Shown here: positions 52,985 to 60,855 of the stretch, piece after piece
How the letters are laid out: each line of letters opens with the position of its first letter
Position numbering within the stretch: the first letter of the stretch is position 1
Source of the DNA: Massilia solisilvae
Lineage (GTDB): Bacteria > Pseudomonadota > Gammaproteobacteria > Burkholderiales > Burkholderiaceae_D
Length of the DNA: 64,000 nt
Assembly (NCBI RefSeq): GCF_024753215.1
Contig: NZ_JANUGV010000002.1
Span: 248,001-312,000 of the forward strand
Direction: 5' to 3'
Notes under the pieces: model-generated
Database searches by the model: none
What the model was told of the DNA's origin: nothing
The model's input: the letters and a program-made list of their open reading frames with translations, nothing else
Made by a program: the position numbers and the translations under genes

Positions 52985-53542
52985 TCAACCAAATTCAGCC
53001 ATGAAATCGGCGATCACGTTTGGCTGATTAAGGCGTTGAACAGACTCGGCGATAATTTCGGAGCTTGAATCAGAAATCCAGATCGCTAGGAAAGGGTTAG
53101 TCCCATCGAACGTGCCAAGCTGTTTGGCCTGATCAAAACCACAGAGGATCGAGTCAAGCAGACCATTAGCATATGCAGCTTGAACGTCGTCCATCAAAAA
53201 GCTGACACTGGTATGCGCTGCAGCGAAGCGTCGATTTGCGTCCAGCAGCACATTGTTAGCGGCAGCAAATCCATCAGAATACCAATGTTTCCATCCGTCT
53301 ACGGAGAAACGGTAGTATGAATATTGACTATCGTCGGTTGAGACTGCGACGTCAGCAGGACCGTTCGATACAGCAACAATATTCTGCAAATTGGCAAACT
53401 CACCTGGTAACAGTGCATACCCGTAGAAGTCGATTCCCCTAGCCCGCAAAGACGCGACATGTTCTTGCACCCCTTTGCAGACCGCATCGATCAGTAGAGG
53501 GCGCACTTCGTTCAGAAACATCTTTAGTTCGTTCGTATCCAC
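52985..53542 (-). CDS. DUF4303-like protein
   Basis: A 185-residue cytoplasmic protein. The central pattern FYGYALLPGEFANLQNIVAV, then YYRFSVDGWKHWYSDGFAAA, resembles DUF4303. The C-terminal half ends with DFMAEFG. Proteins of this type are often found near polymorphic toxin loci, where they may be immunity proteins, but no partner toxin is adjacent. The ATG at 53542 lacks a strong ribosome site. It converges on the recombinase gene. Confidence 0.65.
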   Translation of the reverse strand: MDTNELKMFLNEVRPLLIDAVCKGVQEHVASLRARGIDFYGYALLPGEFANLQNIVAVSNGPADVAVSTDDSQYSYYRFSVDGWKHWYSDGFAAANNVLLDANRRFAAAHTSVSFLMDDVQAAYANGLLDSILCGFDQAKQLGTFDGTNPFLAIWISDSSSEIIAESVQRLNQPNVIADFMAEFG

Positions 53543-54097
53543 TTTTATGTCGGATTCTCGTGTTGATGGAAATTGTTGGCTGAAGGCGACTCTTGGCTAG
53601 TGCGGTCCTAGAAAGTAAGTGTACGTCGTTGATTGGTTAAATGGCAAGAACCCGTGCTGGTCTATTCACTTTGCCATATGAAAAAACTGGATTTCAATGG
53701 CTTTCCATTCTGACAGCTTGTTGACTACACGCGGCGGGCGGCTGGACAACGGCACGCATAGGAACGGCCAGCTAGTCCATTTTTCTTGTCCCTGCCAAAG
53801 TACCCCCCAGGGGTTCGTCTATCGGACGAATTCAAAAAGGGGGTTAAAGGTCGATTTCTATTGTTGTTGTTGGACTTTCAACGAGTGCGTGCGTTTTCTG
53901 TACGCATTCCCCGCTAGGGTAAAACAGCGGGGTAGGCGATCCTATGGCGCATTTCTAAAGAGGTCGAGAAGCTCTAAGCGACCTGCTGCGAGATTTCGCC
54001 GCCTTTCAGGCAGGCGTAGTTTCGATGGTGTGGGCGAGCCCTTGCTGCCAAGCTGCAAGGTACTCTTCAGCGACGTTTGTCTGCAGCCATGTCCTAG

Positions 54098-54187
54098 CAG
54101 GTCGCCCCGTTAGTACTTTTGCCGGTCGGCACGTTCAGCCCGAAATAACAGGAGAACTCGTCGTCCTCCGTGAAGGTGCGACCGCGG
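54098..54187 (-). pseudogene. Duplicated C-terminal remnant of the T6SS immunity-type gene
   Basis: Minus-strand translation gives FTEDDEFSCYFGLNVPTGKS, then TNGATC and a stop. The intact gene at 55011-55403 ends FTKDDGFSCYLGLNVPTGKS, then ANGSIC. Only about 27 codons survive, without start or signal peptide. The nearby region 53543-54422 contains no intact gene. It holds this remnant, a MITE-like element and a further rearranged scrap near 54364-54395 sharing TGCTATCTCGGCCTG with the intact gene. Confidence 0.75.
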
Positions 54188-54363
54188 GGTCAGATCCGGC
54201 AACATGACAGGTTTGAACTTAATTTGGGTCATCTCCGCCGCCGAGTATGTAGTTGACTCCCTCTGTACACGAGTGACCTCGGCCAGCTTGACGCTCGCCT
54301 TCGCGCGGTCATCGCTGCGTGCGCCGGGAGTTCGATTTTGTCACAATGCCGGATCTGACCCCG
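54185..54363. mobile_element. MITE-like element with 17-bp terminal inverted repeats
   Basis: CGGGGTCAGATCCGGCA (54185-54201) and its exact inverse TGCCGGATCTGACCCCG (54347-54363) bound a 179-bp segment without coding capacity; four of the next seven inner bases also match. No target-site duplication is evident. It separates two decayed scraps of the immunity gene C-terminus. Confidence 0.65.
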
Positions 54364-54422
54364 TTGGCGTTTTCCCACAGGCCGAGATAGCAACTGTGCT
54401 CATCTCCGCACTTGCTGGTCCC

Positions 54423-55007
54423 TCACTTGCCGAAGAATGGGCTAAAGGCTTCTTGCAACTCCACAGGAAGTGAGTTGAAGTCGATGCGCTGGCTCGTGAT
54501 TTCAGCGCGCAGCCGGTCAGGGCCGCCGAAGGCACGAACCGTTCGGGCGGCAAGATCACGGGCTAACTCGCGGAGAATTGGATCGGGCACGTTGCCGTCG
54601 TTGGCGGCGTTGGGATCGTACACTTCGAACGTCTCGCGCGCATCGTCGCCGCCGCATTTTCGGCCTGTCACGGTATATACAGCCCCATTATCCCAGTACT
54701 CATAAAGCCTTTGGCCAGGCGCCTTGTTCAAGCGCTTGAAGTAGCCTGTCAAAACGTAATAGGTGCTCGCGGCATCCCGCGCCTGCCCAAAAATCCACAC
54801 ACGGCTTGTAACGTACTCATCGTTAAGCTGCCGGCACGTTATGCGCAAGTCTTCGGGAAACGCCTCTACGTTGATCTTATCTAGCGGTAAGCGCAGTCCC
54901 AGCACCGGCACGGTCAAAAACCGCGGCGGCTTGTCGCTTTCGACACCGGAGGCTGCCGAGCTTATTAGAAACAGGGCTACAGCAGCTACCGTTCGCCTGT
55001 AGCTCAT
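54423..55007 (-). CDS. Exported protein of the T6SS effector cassette, second immunity candidate
   Basis: A 194-residue protein with a Sec signal (residues 1-22, VAAVALFLISSAASG). The mature protein has segments RFLTVPVLGLRLPLDKINVE, TYYVLTGYFKRLNKAPGQRL and a helical C-terminus (ILRELARDLAARTVRAFGGP). It starts 3 bp after the stop of the first immunity-like gene and is the last gene of the hcp-effector operon, which suggests a periplasmic immunity or accessory role. The family is not recognised. Confidence 0.7.
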   Translation of the reverse strand: MSYRRTVAAVALFLISSAASGVESDKPPRFLTVPVLGLRLPLDKINVEAFPEDLRITCRQLNDEYVTSRVWIFGQARDAASTYYVLTGYFKRLNKAPGQRLYEYWDNGAVYTVTGRKCGGDDARETFEVYDPNAANDGNVPDPILRELARDLAARTVRAFGGPDRLRAEITSQRIDFNSLPVELQEAFSPFFGK

Positions 55008-55010
55008 GCC

Positions 55011-55403
55011 CTAGCAAATGGACCCGTTCGCACTTTTGCCCGTCGGTACGTTCAGGCCGAGATAGCAGGAGAACCCGTCGTCCTTGGTAAACACGCAATG
55101 AAGGTCGCCTCGGCGCCGTTCACGGTAGTCACGGGCGGAACTGCATGCGTCGGCTTTCCTCACGTCCGGTCCGATCCGGTTGAACAAATCCTGCGCCAGC
55201 TGCCCTTTGAACATAAACGCAACCTTCTGATCCTTCTGAGTCGGCGGAGTCATCTCCGCGAGGGTGCCGCCATACAGGTAATAATCGCCCTTGAGTGGCG
55301 TCGCAAGGTAGCGGCCCTCGTCTTTTTTCTCGCCCGCAACGACGACGAGGGGAAGGGCTGCCGACACGCAGACCCAGCACAGAATTCGCACGTTCAAACC
55401 CAT
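55011..55403 (-). CDS. Probable periplasmic immunity protein of the peptidoglycan-hydrolase effector
   Basis: A 130-residue exported protein with a signal peptide (VRILCWVCVSAALPLVVVAG) and four cysteines in the mature part that could form two disulfides. It starts at ATG 55403, overlapping the effector stop by 10 bp, behind a GGAG site. T6SS effectors acting on peptidoglycan are paired with periplasmic immunity proteins encoded just downstream, and this gene occupies that position. Remnants of its C-terminus (FSCYLGLNVPTGKS region) recur at 54098-54187 and near 54380. The family is not recognised. Confidence 0.72.
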   Translation of the reverse strand: MGLNVRILCWVCVSAALPLVVVAGEKKDEGRYLATPLKGDYYLYGGTLAEMTPPTQKDQKVAFMFKGQLAQDLFNRIGPDVRKADACSSARDYRERRRGDLHCVFTKDDGFSCYLGLNVPTGKSANGSIC

Positions 55404-55918
55404 AAGCTCCACTTCCAGATTTCGATGTGAATATGATCGTCGTGGCCGATCATTGACCGCACCTGCCCGCCTAAGGCGTGTTGCACCTTGCCGTCGTTGA
55501 AGAAAACCTTGCTGACCATCGGGTGTTGCACAAACAGGCGAAGCAGCTTGATCGTTGCGTCGCGGTCATAGACCTTGTCAAACCGGGAACAGTGTGCCGC
55601 CTGCCCCGTCATCATGTCCTTTCGCACCGGGCGGATGTCCATCTCGATGCCAAGCTGATGTGTTGCGTGCTCATATTTGCGCCCATCGGCCAGGCTGATG
55701 TTTCCAATGCCGAACTTTCGGTCGTCCATGGCCTGCCACTCGCGCTCGATTTCGAAGATCAGTGACAGCAGGAATGGATGCGCGTACTGCGCCAAGTGGC
55801 CTGTGCCCGATACGCCGCCCACGTTCCCGTACACGTAGTACCCGGCTTCCTCCGGGGCCTGCGGCAGCATGAAGTAGCCGCGCTTGTCGTGCGGTTGGAT
55901 CGGCACTTCGCTGGGCAT
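55394..55918 (-). CDS. LAS-type peptidoglycan endopeptidase, probable Hcp-linked T6SS effector
   Basis: A 174-residue protein with the LAS / MepA-like zinc site: H87-x6-D94 (HQLGIEMD) and H162-x-H164 (DDHIHIEI). LAS enzymes such as MepA cleave peptide cross-links of peptidoglycan. There is no signal peptide, which fits delivery by T6SS rather than Sec export. It lies 9 bp downstream of hcp and overlaps the next, exported, gene. Small effectors of this size can travel inside the Hcp tube. A GAGGAG site precedes the ATG at 55918. Confidence 0.82.
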   Translation of the reverse strand: MPSEVPIQPHDKRGYFMLPQAPEEAGYYVYGNVGGVSGTGHLAQYAHPFLLSLIFEIEREWQAMDDRKFGIGNISLADGRKYEHATHQLGIEMDIRPVRKDMMTGQAAHCSRFDKVYDRDATIKLLRLFVQHPMVSKVFFNDGKVQHALGGQVRSMIGHDDHIHIEIWKWSLWV

Positions 55919-55927
55919 GGCTGCTCC

Positions 55928-56422
55928 TCAGATCGTGCATCGGTTGTTGGAGAGATCCCATCCGCCGGCCGTGTTGCCGCCCGCGCCACCGCCAATCTTC
56001 TGCTGCGTGTATCGCCAGACGACCTTGGCATATCGGAGCCCGATCTCGTCGTGCAGCAGGCCGCCGTCACCGAGGATCTGGTCGATGTTCGAGATAATCA
56101 CGTTGGTCATCTCAACCTCGTAATACTTCACGCGCGCGCCGTCGCCATCGGCCCGCATCAACTCGAGCTTTACTTTCGGTATGGTCCTGCCCATCGAGCA
56201 CGTCTGCATCAGGATCGGAGACGCAAGGTCGGCGACCTTGGAGAGCGACAAGATCCGGTGTTCGCAGCGCTCTGCAGTGTGACCACCCGCCGTCGACGTA
56301 GTGGCGCTACGTGGCTGCACCACGCCCCAATGGAGCCGGGTGATTTCAATCCAGCCCTGATGCGCGGCGTCGGCCGATTCGCCCTTGATTCCGTCAATCT
56401 GCAGATATGCGTCTGTTGCCAT
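55928..56422 (-). CDS. hcp: Type VI secretion tube protein Hcp
   Basis: A 164-residue Hcp of the Hcp1 family: AYLQIDGIKGESADAAHQGW, then IEITRLHWGV, LSLSKVADLASPILMQTCSM, IPKVKLELMRADGDG and YYEVEMTNVIISNID. Hcp hexamers form the inner tube of T6SS and can carry effectors. A GGAGAAG site precedes the ATG at 56422. No baseplate, sheath or VgrG genes are in the window, so this is an orphan hcp island that depends on a main T6SS locus elsewhere. Confidence 0.9.
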   Translation of the reverse strand: MATDAYLQIDGIKGESADAAHQGWIEITRLHWGVVQPRSATTSTAGGHTAERCEHRILSLSKVADLASPILMQTCSMGRTIPKVKLELMRADGDGARVKYYEVEMTNVIISNIDQILGDGGLLHDEIGLRYAKVVWRYTQQKIGGGAGGNTAGGWDLSNNRCTI

Positions 56423-56609
56423 GGACTTCTCCTAGCTACATGTGGTGGGCTATTGTTGCTTTTCATGAGCCAGCAAATTTTGGCGAAACGCAAGATCAAT
56501 GACAGTTGCCGAGGAGAGGCGGACTCATCCCCTTTGTCAGCCCTCAACGCTCCGCCCCGCATCGCTCGTTACAGTCAATTCGTGGTTCATTCGACCAACG
56601 GAGGCGTGC

Positions 56610-57566
56610 ATGCCGGACGATTCAATTACCCAGCCAGCGGCCCAGCTCGACCAGGCGCTCGACGAATGGCTGGCATGCCAGCGCGCCGCCGAAGCATGGA
56701 TCGCCCCCGCCGGCAAGCTGATCGAGGACCGTGCACTGCGCAACCGCCGCATCAGCGCCGCCTACGCCTCCCTGTGGCTGGCCGATCATCGCTTCCAGTG
56801 GGCCGGCCTGGCGGCTTTCGCGTCCAAGCAGGTCGGCTGCGGCCTGCAAAACGCCGCCGACACCATGCAGCGGCTGGGCGACGACATCCGCGCCGCGCAC
56901 ACCGCAGACAGCTTCGAATGGCTGTACAAGGTCATGATCCCGGCCCTGGTCGGCACCGGTGCGGGCTTCATGCGCGGCCAGCTCTCGTTGGGCAACCTCA
57001 CGGTGTTCCTGGACGCCTACCCGCTGCACCGCTTCTACATCCGCAACGGCATCGACGCCATGCGCAAGGCTATCGGCGTGCGCCACCTGATCGCCGACCG
57101 CGTGCACTGGCCGGTGGCAAGCCAGCTGCTCCCGTTCGGCAAGCCCTTCCGCGAGATCATGGAGGGCTTTGAGCTCATCGAGGCCGGGCAGCTGCACGAG
57201 AGCGTGGCGAAGCTGGCCTGGCACGAGCAAGTCAACGTGCTGCAAACGGTGATGTACAACGACCCCAAGATGCGGCTTGCGCTGGACAGCAACCAGATCG
57301 GCACCGTGGCAGGGCAGCAGTCGGCAGACTTCGAAGAGGTGGGCGTGTCGCTGGACGCGTCCTGCCACGCGCTCGGCCCCGACAGCATCCTGTTTTCGCC
57401 GCTGGCCAACGCGCACCTGTACGACGTGAGCCAGCGCATGGCTTTCGTGATGCGCGCCGCGGCAAGGATGGACGAGATGCTGCGCGGCGCAGAGGGCGCG
57501 TCCGTGGCAGCCTCGCTGCGCGATATCGCCGCGCTCGTTGATCACCCGGTTGATGCAGATCAATAA
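56610..57566 (+). CDS. Hypothetical protein divergent from hcp
   Basis: A 318-residue, mainly helical protein of unknown function. A hydrophobic stretch (VMIPALVGTGAGFMRGQLSL) may be membrane-associated, and the segment DAYPLHRFYIRNGIDAMRKA is distinctive. A GGAG site precedes the ATG at 56610. Its position 187 bp from the divergent hcp hints at a T6SS link, but base composition resembles the core genes. The 3' end contains a perfect FNR box (57550-57563) that probably serves the ubiUVT genes. Confidence 0.75.
   Translation: MPDDSITQPAAQLDQALDEWLACQRAAEAWIAPAGKLIEDRALRNRRISAAYASLWLADHRFQWAGLAAFASKQVGCGLQNAADTMQRLGDDIRAAHTADSFEWLYKVMIPALVGTGAGFMRGQLSLGNLTVFLDAYPLHRFYIRNGIDAMRKAIGVRHLIADRVHWPVASQLLPFGKPFREIMEGFELIEAGQLHESVAKLAWHEQVNVLQTVMYNDPKMRLALDSNQIGTVAGQQSADFEEVGVSLDASCHALGPDSILFSPLANAHLYDVSQRMAFVMRAAARMDEMLRGAEGASVAASLRDIAALVDHPVDADQ
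57550..57563. promoter_or_regulatory. FNR/Anr box upstream of ubiUVT
   Basis: TTGAT-GCAG-ATCAA, a perfect FNR-type palindrome, ends 3 bp before the stop of the upstream gene and 131 bp before the ubiU ATG. A TATAGT -10-like hexamer lies at 57659-57664. FNR-family proteins activate genes under low oxygen, consistent with the oxygen-independent ubiquinone genes that follow. Confidence 0.7.
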
Positions 57567-57694
57567 ACTTTCAATTACCGGCCGGGCCGGGGTGCAGCTC
57601 GCCGGATGGGGTTTTTTTTCTTAATTTTGTTTAAGGAAGCCGGCGGGCTGGCGTTCGTATAGTTTCGGGTCTGAACTCCCGGTCCAAACGCATC

Positions 57695-58738
57695 ATGAAC
57701 GCCTCAGCACCAATGGCCGCGCCGCCTCGCGCCGCCAAGCCCCTCGAACTTGTTTGTCCCGCAGGCAGCCTGCCTGCCCTGAAAGGCGCCATCGACAACG
57801 GCGCCGACTGTGTCTACCTCGGCTTTCGCGATGCGACCAACGCGCGCAATTTCGCCGGCCTGAATTTTGACGACAAGGCGATCGAGCAGGGCATTCGTTA
57901 TGCCCACGACGCCGGCCGCAAAGTGCTGCTGGCCCTGAACACCTACCCGCAGGCTGACAGCATGAAGCTGTGGCAGGCGGCGGTGGACAGGGCCGCCGGC
58001 GCCGGCATCGACGCGATCATCATGGCCGACCCGGCCCTGATGGCCTACGCCACCGAGCGCCATCCGCAGCTGCGCCTGCACTTGTCGGTCCAGGCCTCGG
58101 CGACCAACCACGACGCGATCAACTTCTACCACGAGCGCTTTAACATCGCGCGCGCCGTGCTGCCGCGCGTGCTGTCGCTGGCGCAGGTCGAGCAGCTGAT
58201 CGGCAACACGCCGGTCGAGATCGAGGTGTTCGGCTTCGGCAGCCTGTGCGTGATGGTGGAAGGCCGCTGCTCGCTGTCGTCGTACTGCACCGGCGAGTCG
58301 CCCAACACCCACGGCGTGTGCTCGCCAGCCAAGGCGGTGCGCTGGTTCGAAGGTCCCAAGGGCCTGGAGGCGCGCCTGAACGGCGTGCTGATCGACCGCT
58401 ATGCCGAGGGCGAGAACGCCAGCTACCCGACCCTGTGCAAGGGCCGCTTCGAGGTCGGCGGCGAGGAATACTACGCGATGGAAGAGCCCACCAGCCTGAA
58501 CACCATCGAGGTGCTGCCGCAGATGATCCAGATGGGCGTGCGCGCGGTGAAGATCGAGGGCCGCCAGCGCAGCCCGGCCTACGTGGCGCAGGTTACGCGC
58601 GTGTGGCGCGACGCGATCGACGCCGCCAGCGACCCGGCGGGCCGCTATTCGGTCAAGCCGTCGTGGATGGCCGCGTTGAACGCGGTCGCGGAAGGCCAGC
58701 AGCACACGCTGGGCGCATATCATCGGAAGTGGAAGTAA
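57695..58738 (+). CDS. ubiU: Ubiquinone biosynthesis hydroxylase subunit UbiU (U32 family)
   Basis: UbiU with UbiV forms the oxygen-independent hydroxylase complex of ubiquinone synthesis. The 347-residue protein starts LELVCPAGSLPALKGAIDNG and carries the four-cysteine region for a [4Fe-4S] cluster: SLCVMVEGRCSLSSYC, GVCSPAK and LCKGRFEV. The YP.LCKGRF and KIEGRQRSPAYV segments are typical of UbiU. The FNR box upstream suggests induction when oxygen is scarce. ubiV starts 1 bp after the TAA. Confidence 0.95.
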   Translation: MNASAPMAAPPRAAKPLELVCPAGSLPALKGAIDNGADCVYLGFRDATNARNFAGLNFDDKAIEQGIRYAHDAGRKVLLALNTYPQADSMKLWQAAVDRAAGAGIDAIIMADPALMAYATERHPQLRLHLSVQASATNHDAINFYHERFNIARAVLPRVLSLAQVEQLIGNTPVEIEVFGFGSLCVMVEGRCSLSSYCTGESPNTHGVCSPAKAVRWFEGPKGLEARLNGVLIDRYAEGENASYPTLCKGRFEVGGEEYYAMEEPTSLNTIEVLPQMIQMGVRAVKIEGRQRSPAYVAQVTRVWRDAIDAASDPAGRYSVKPSWMAALNAVAEGQQHTLGAYHRKWK

Positions 58739-58739
58739 C

Positions 58740-59642
58740 ATGGCAGAAGTAAACCAGAGACCCCTGAAGCTGTCGGTCGGCCCGATCCTGACGTACTGGC
58801 CGCGCGAGACCGTCTTCGAGTTTTACCAGATGATCGCCGACACCCCGGCCGACATCGTGTATATCGGCGAGACCGTCTGCTCGCGCCGCCACGAGCTGCG
58901 CCTGTCGGACTGGGAAGATGTAGCCGAGATGCTGGCTGAACGCGGCAAGGAAGTGGTGATGTCCACCCAGGTGCTGATCGAGTCCAACGCCGAGCTGTCC
59001 ACGCAGCGCAAGATCACGGCCAATGGCCGCTACCGCGTCGAGGCCAATGACATGGGCGCGGTGCGCCGCGTGGCCGGGCGCGGCGATTTCGTCGCCGGGG
59101 CGCACCTGAACCTGTACAACAGCGCCTCCCTGTCGCTGATGTCCGGGATGGGCGCGCGCCGCTGGGTGATGCCGGTCGAGATCGGCCGCACGCAGCTGGC
59201 CGAGCTGCGCCGCGACATGCCCGAGCTGCTCGAGACCGAGGTGTTCGCCTACGGCCGCATGCCGCTCGCTTTTTCCGCACGCTGCTTCACCGCGCGCAAC
59301 CGCAACCTGCCCAAGGACGACTGCCAGTTCAGCTGCCTGCAGCACCCGGACGGCATGCTGCTGTCCACCCGCGAGGGCGAGCCCTTCCTGGTCCTGAACG
59401 GCACCCAGACCCAGTCCGCTTCGGTGAACTGCCTGGTGGGCCAGGTGGACGAGATGCGCGAGCTGGGCGTGGACGTGCTGCGCATTAGCCCGCAGTCCAC
59501 CGACACCGGAGAGGTGATCCGGATCTTCGACCAGGTGCGACGCGGCGAGCTCGATGGCGAGAGCGCCCAACAACAGCTGGAGCCGCTGATGCCGGGACGG
59601 CCCTGCAATGGCTACTGGTACGGCGACCCCGGCCAGGAATGA
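58740..59642 (+). CDS. ubiV: Ubiquinone biosynthesis protein UbiV (U32 family)
   Basis: Partner of UbiU in anaerobic ubiquinone hydroxylation. The 300-residue protein has KLSVGPILTYWPRETVFEFY, IVYIGETVCSRRHELRLSDW and the cysteine group FSARCFTARNRNLPKDDC with QFSCLQHPDG; these supply the [4Fe-4S] ligands. The ATG follows ubiU by 1 bp and the stop overlaps ubiT (ATGA), so ubiUVT is one transcript. Confidence 0.95.
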   Translation: MAEVNQRPLKLSVGPILTYWPRETVFEFYQMIADTPADIVYIGETVCSRRHELRLSDWEDVAEMLAERGKEVVMSTQVLIESNAELSTQRKITANGRYRVEANDMGAVRRVAGRGDFVAGAHLNLYNSASLSLMSGMGARRWVMPVEIGRTQLAELRRDMPELLETEVFAYGRMPLAFSARCFTARNRNLPKDDCQFSCLQHPDGMLLSTREGEPFLVLNGTQTQSASVNCLVGQVDEMRELGVDVLRISPQSTDTGEVIRIFDQVRRGELDGESAQQQLEPLMPGRPCNGYWYGDPGQE

Positions 59643-60118
59643 CCGACGAAAGGATGCATATGCAGACCACCACGCAAACCTACACCATGCCGGCGCCGAT
59701 TGCCGGCCTGTTCGCGCGCCTGCCCGCGTACCCCGGCTCGTGGCTGTTCACGCGCGGCCTGAACCTGGTGCTGGCGCCGCAGCTGCCCGCCGACGTGCGC
59801 GAGGCGCTGGCCGGCCGCACGCTGCGCCTGCGCGTTTCCGACGCGCGCATCGTGTTCGACTTCAAGTGGCAGGGCACGGCCTTCGTGCCGTCCAAGACCG
59901 TTGGTACCCCCGACCTGACCATCGGCGCCTGCGCGCACGACCTGCTGCGCCTGGCGCGCCGCGAGGAAGACCCGGACACGCTGTTCTTCAGCCGCCGCCT
60001 GGCGCTGGAGGGTGACACCGAGCTGGGCCTGCTGTTCAAGAACACGCTCGACGCGTTCGACGTGTCGCTGTTCGATCCCGCGACCTTCTTTGGCAAGCGC
60101 CGTCCGCGCGCGAGCTGA
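59639..60118 (+). CDS. ubiT: Ubiquinone biosynthesis accessory factor UbiT (SCP2 domain)
   Basis: An SCP2-domain lipid carrier required for the anaerobic pathway with UbiU and UbiV. The protein contains LNLVLAPQLPADVREALAGR, then LRLRVSDARIVFDFKWQG, TIGACAHDLLRLARREEDPD and LALEGDTELGLLFKNTLDAF, the UbiT/YhbT pattern. The coupled start is ATG 59639 (overlapping the ubiV stop); ATGs at 59654 and 59660 with an AAAGG site are good alternatives. Confidence 0.92.
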   Translation: MTDERMHMQTTTQTYTMPAPIAGLFARLPAYPGSWLFTRGLNLVLAPQLPADVREALAGRTLRLRVSDARIVFDFKWQGTAFVPSKTVGTPDLTIGACAHDLLRLARREEDPDTLFFSRRLALEGDTELGLLFKNTLDAFDVSLFDPATFFGKRRPRAS

Positions 60119-60182
60119 TCGCGGGCCGCGGAACCGGCTTGTCCGGCCGCGGTCAGAAGGGCAGGAAAGGAAGGTACAAGCG

Positions 60183-60851
60183 ATGAATTCGTCCCTTGGA
60201 CGCAGCCTGAAGGCCGGCCTGCTCGTGCCCGGCCTTCTCACTGCCGGGCAAACCGCCGGCGAGCCGCAGGATCGGGTGCTTCCCGCAATCGTCCTGCCCG
60301 CCCCGCAAACGGAGGGCGGCACGCCGCTGATGCAGGCGCTGCGCCGCCGCCACAGCACGCGCGAGTTCGCGCACAAGCCCGTAGAGCCACAGCAGCTCTC
60401 CAACCTGCTGTGGGCGGCCTTCGGCATCAACCGCCCCGATACCGGCGGGCGCACGGCGCCATCGGCGCACAACGCGCAGGAGATCAGCATCTACGTGGTG
60501 CTGCCAGGCGCCAGCTACCGCTACGACCCCGCAGCCAACAAACTGGTGCCCGTCCATGCCGGCGACCTGCGTCCGCTCACCGGCACACAGCCGTTCGCCG
60601 GTGAAGCGCCCCTCAACCTGGTGTACGTGGCAGACATGGACAAGCTGGGGCGCGACAGCGACGAGAACCGGCGCTTCTACGCCATCGCCGACGCGGGCCA
60701 CATCAGCGAGAACGTGTACCTGTTCTGCGCGTCCGAAGGCCTGGCGGTGGTGGTGCGCGGATCGATCGACCGGCCGGCGCTGGCCAAGGCGCTTGGGCTC
60801 GGGCCGTCGCAGCGCGTGATGCTGGCGCAGTCGGTCGGCTTTCCCAAATAG
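60183..60851 (+). CDS. SagB-type nitroreductase-like flavoprotein
   Basis: A 222-residue nitroreductase-fold protein: LMQALRRRHSTREFAHKPVE for FMN contact, LSNLLWAAFGINRPDTGGRT, PSAHNAQEISIYVVLPGASY and the C-terminal RVMLAQSVGFPK. The N-terminal 25 residues (LKAGLLVPGLLTAGQTAG) look like a weak signal peptide, as in exported SagB-type nitroreductases. A GGAAGG site precedes the ATG. It converges on the outer-membrane protein gene with 4 bp between stops. It may reduce quinones or nitro compounds; unproven. Confidence 0.85.
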   Translation: MNSSLGRSLKAGLLVPGLLTAGQTAGEPQDRVLPAIVLPAPQTEGGTPLMQALRRRHSTREFAHKPVEPQQLSNLLWAAFGINRPDTGGRTAPSAHNAQEISIYVVLPGASYRYDPAANKLVPVHAGDLRPLTGTQPFAGEAPLNLVYVADMDKLGRDSDENRRFYAIADAGHISENVYLFCASEGLAVVVRGSIDRPALAKALGLGPSQRVMLAQSVGFPK

Positions 60852-60855
60852 CGTT

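Noticed and set aside
53697..54113. 138-codon plus-strand open frame in the degraded part of the island.
   Set aside because: Cys/Arg/Ser-rich low-quality translation; its 3' part overlaps the immunity gene remnant on the other strand.
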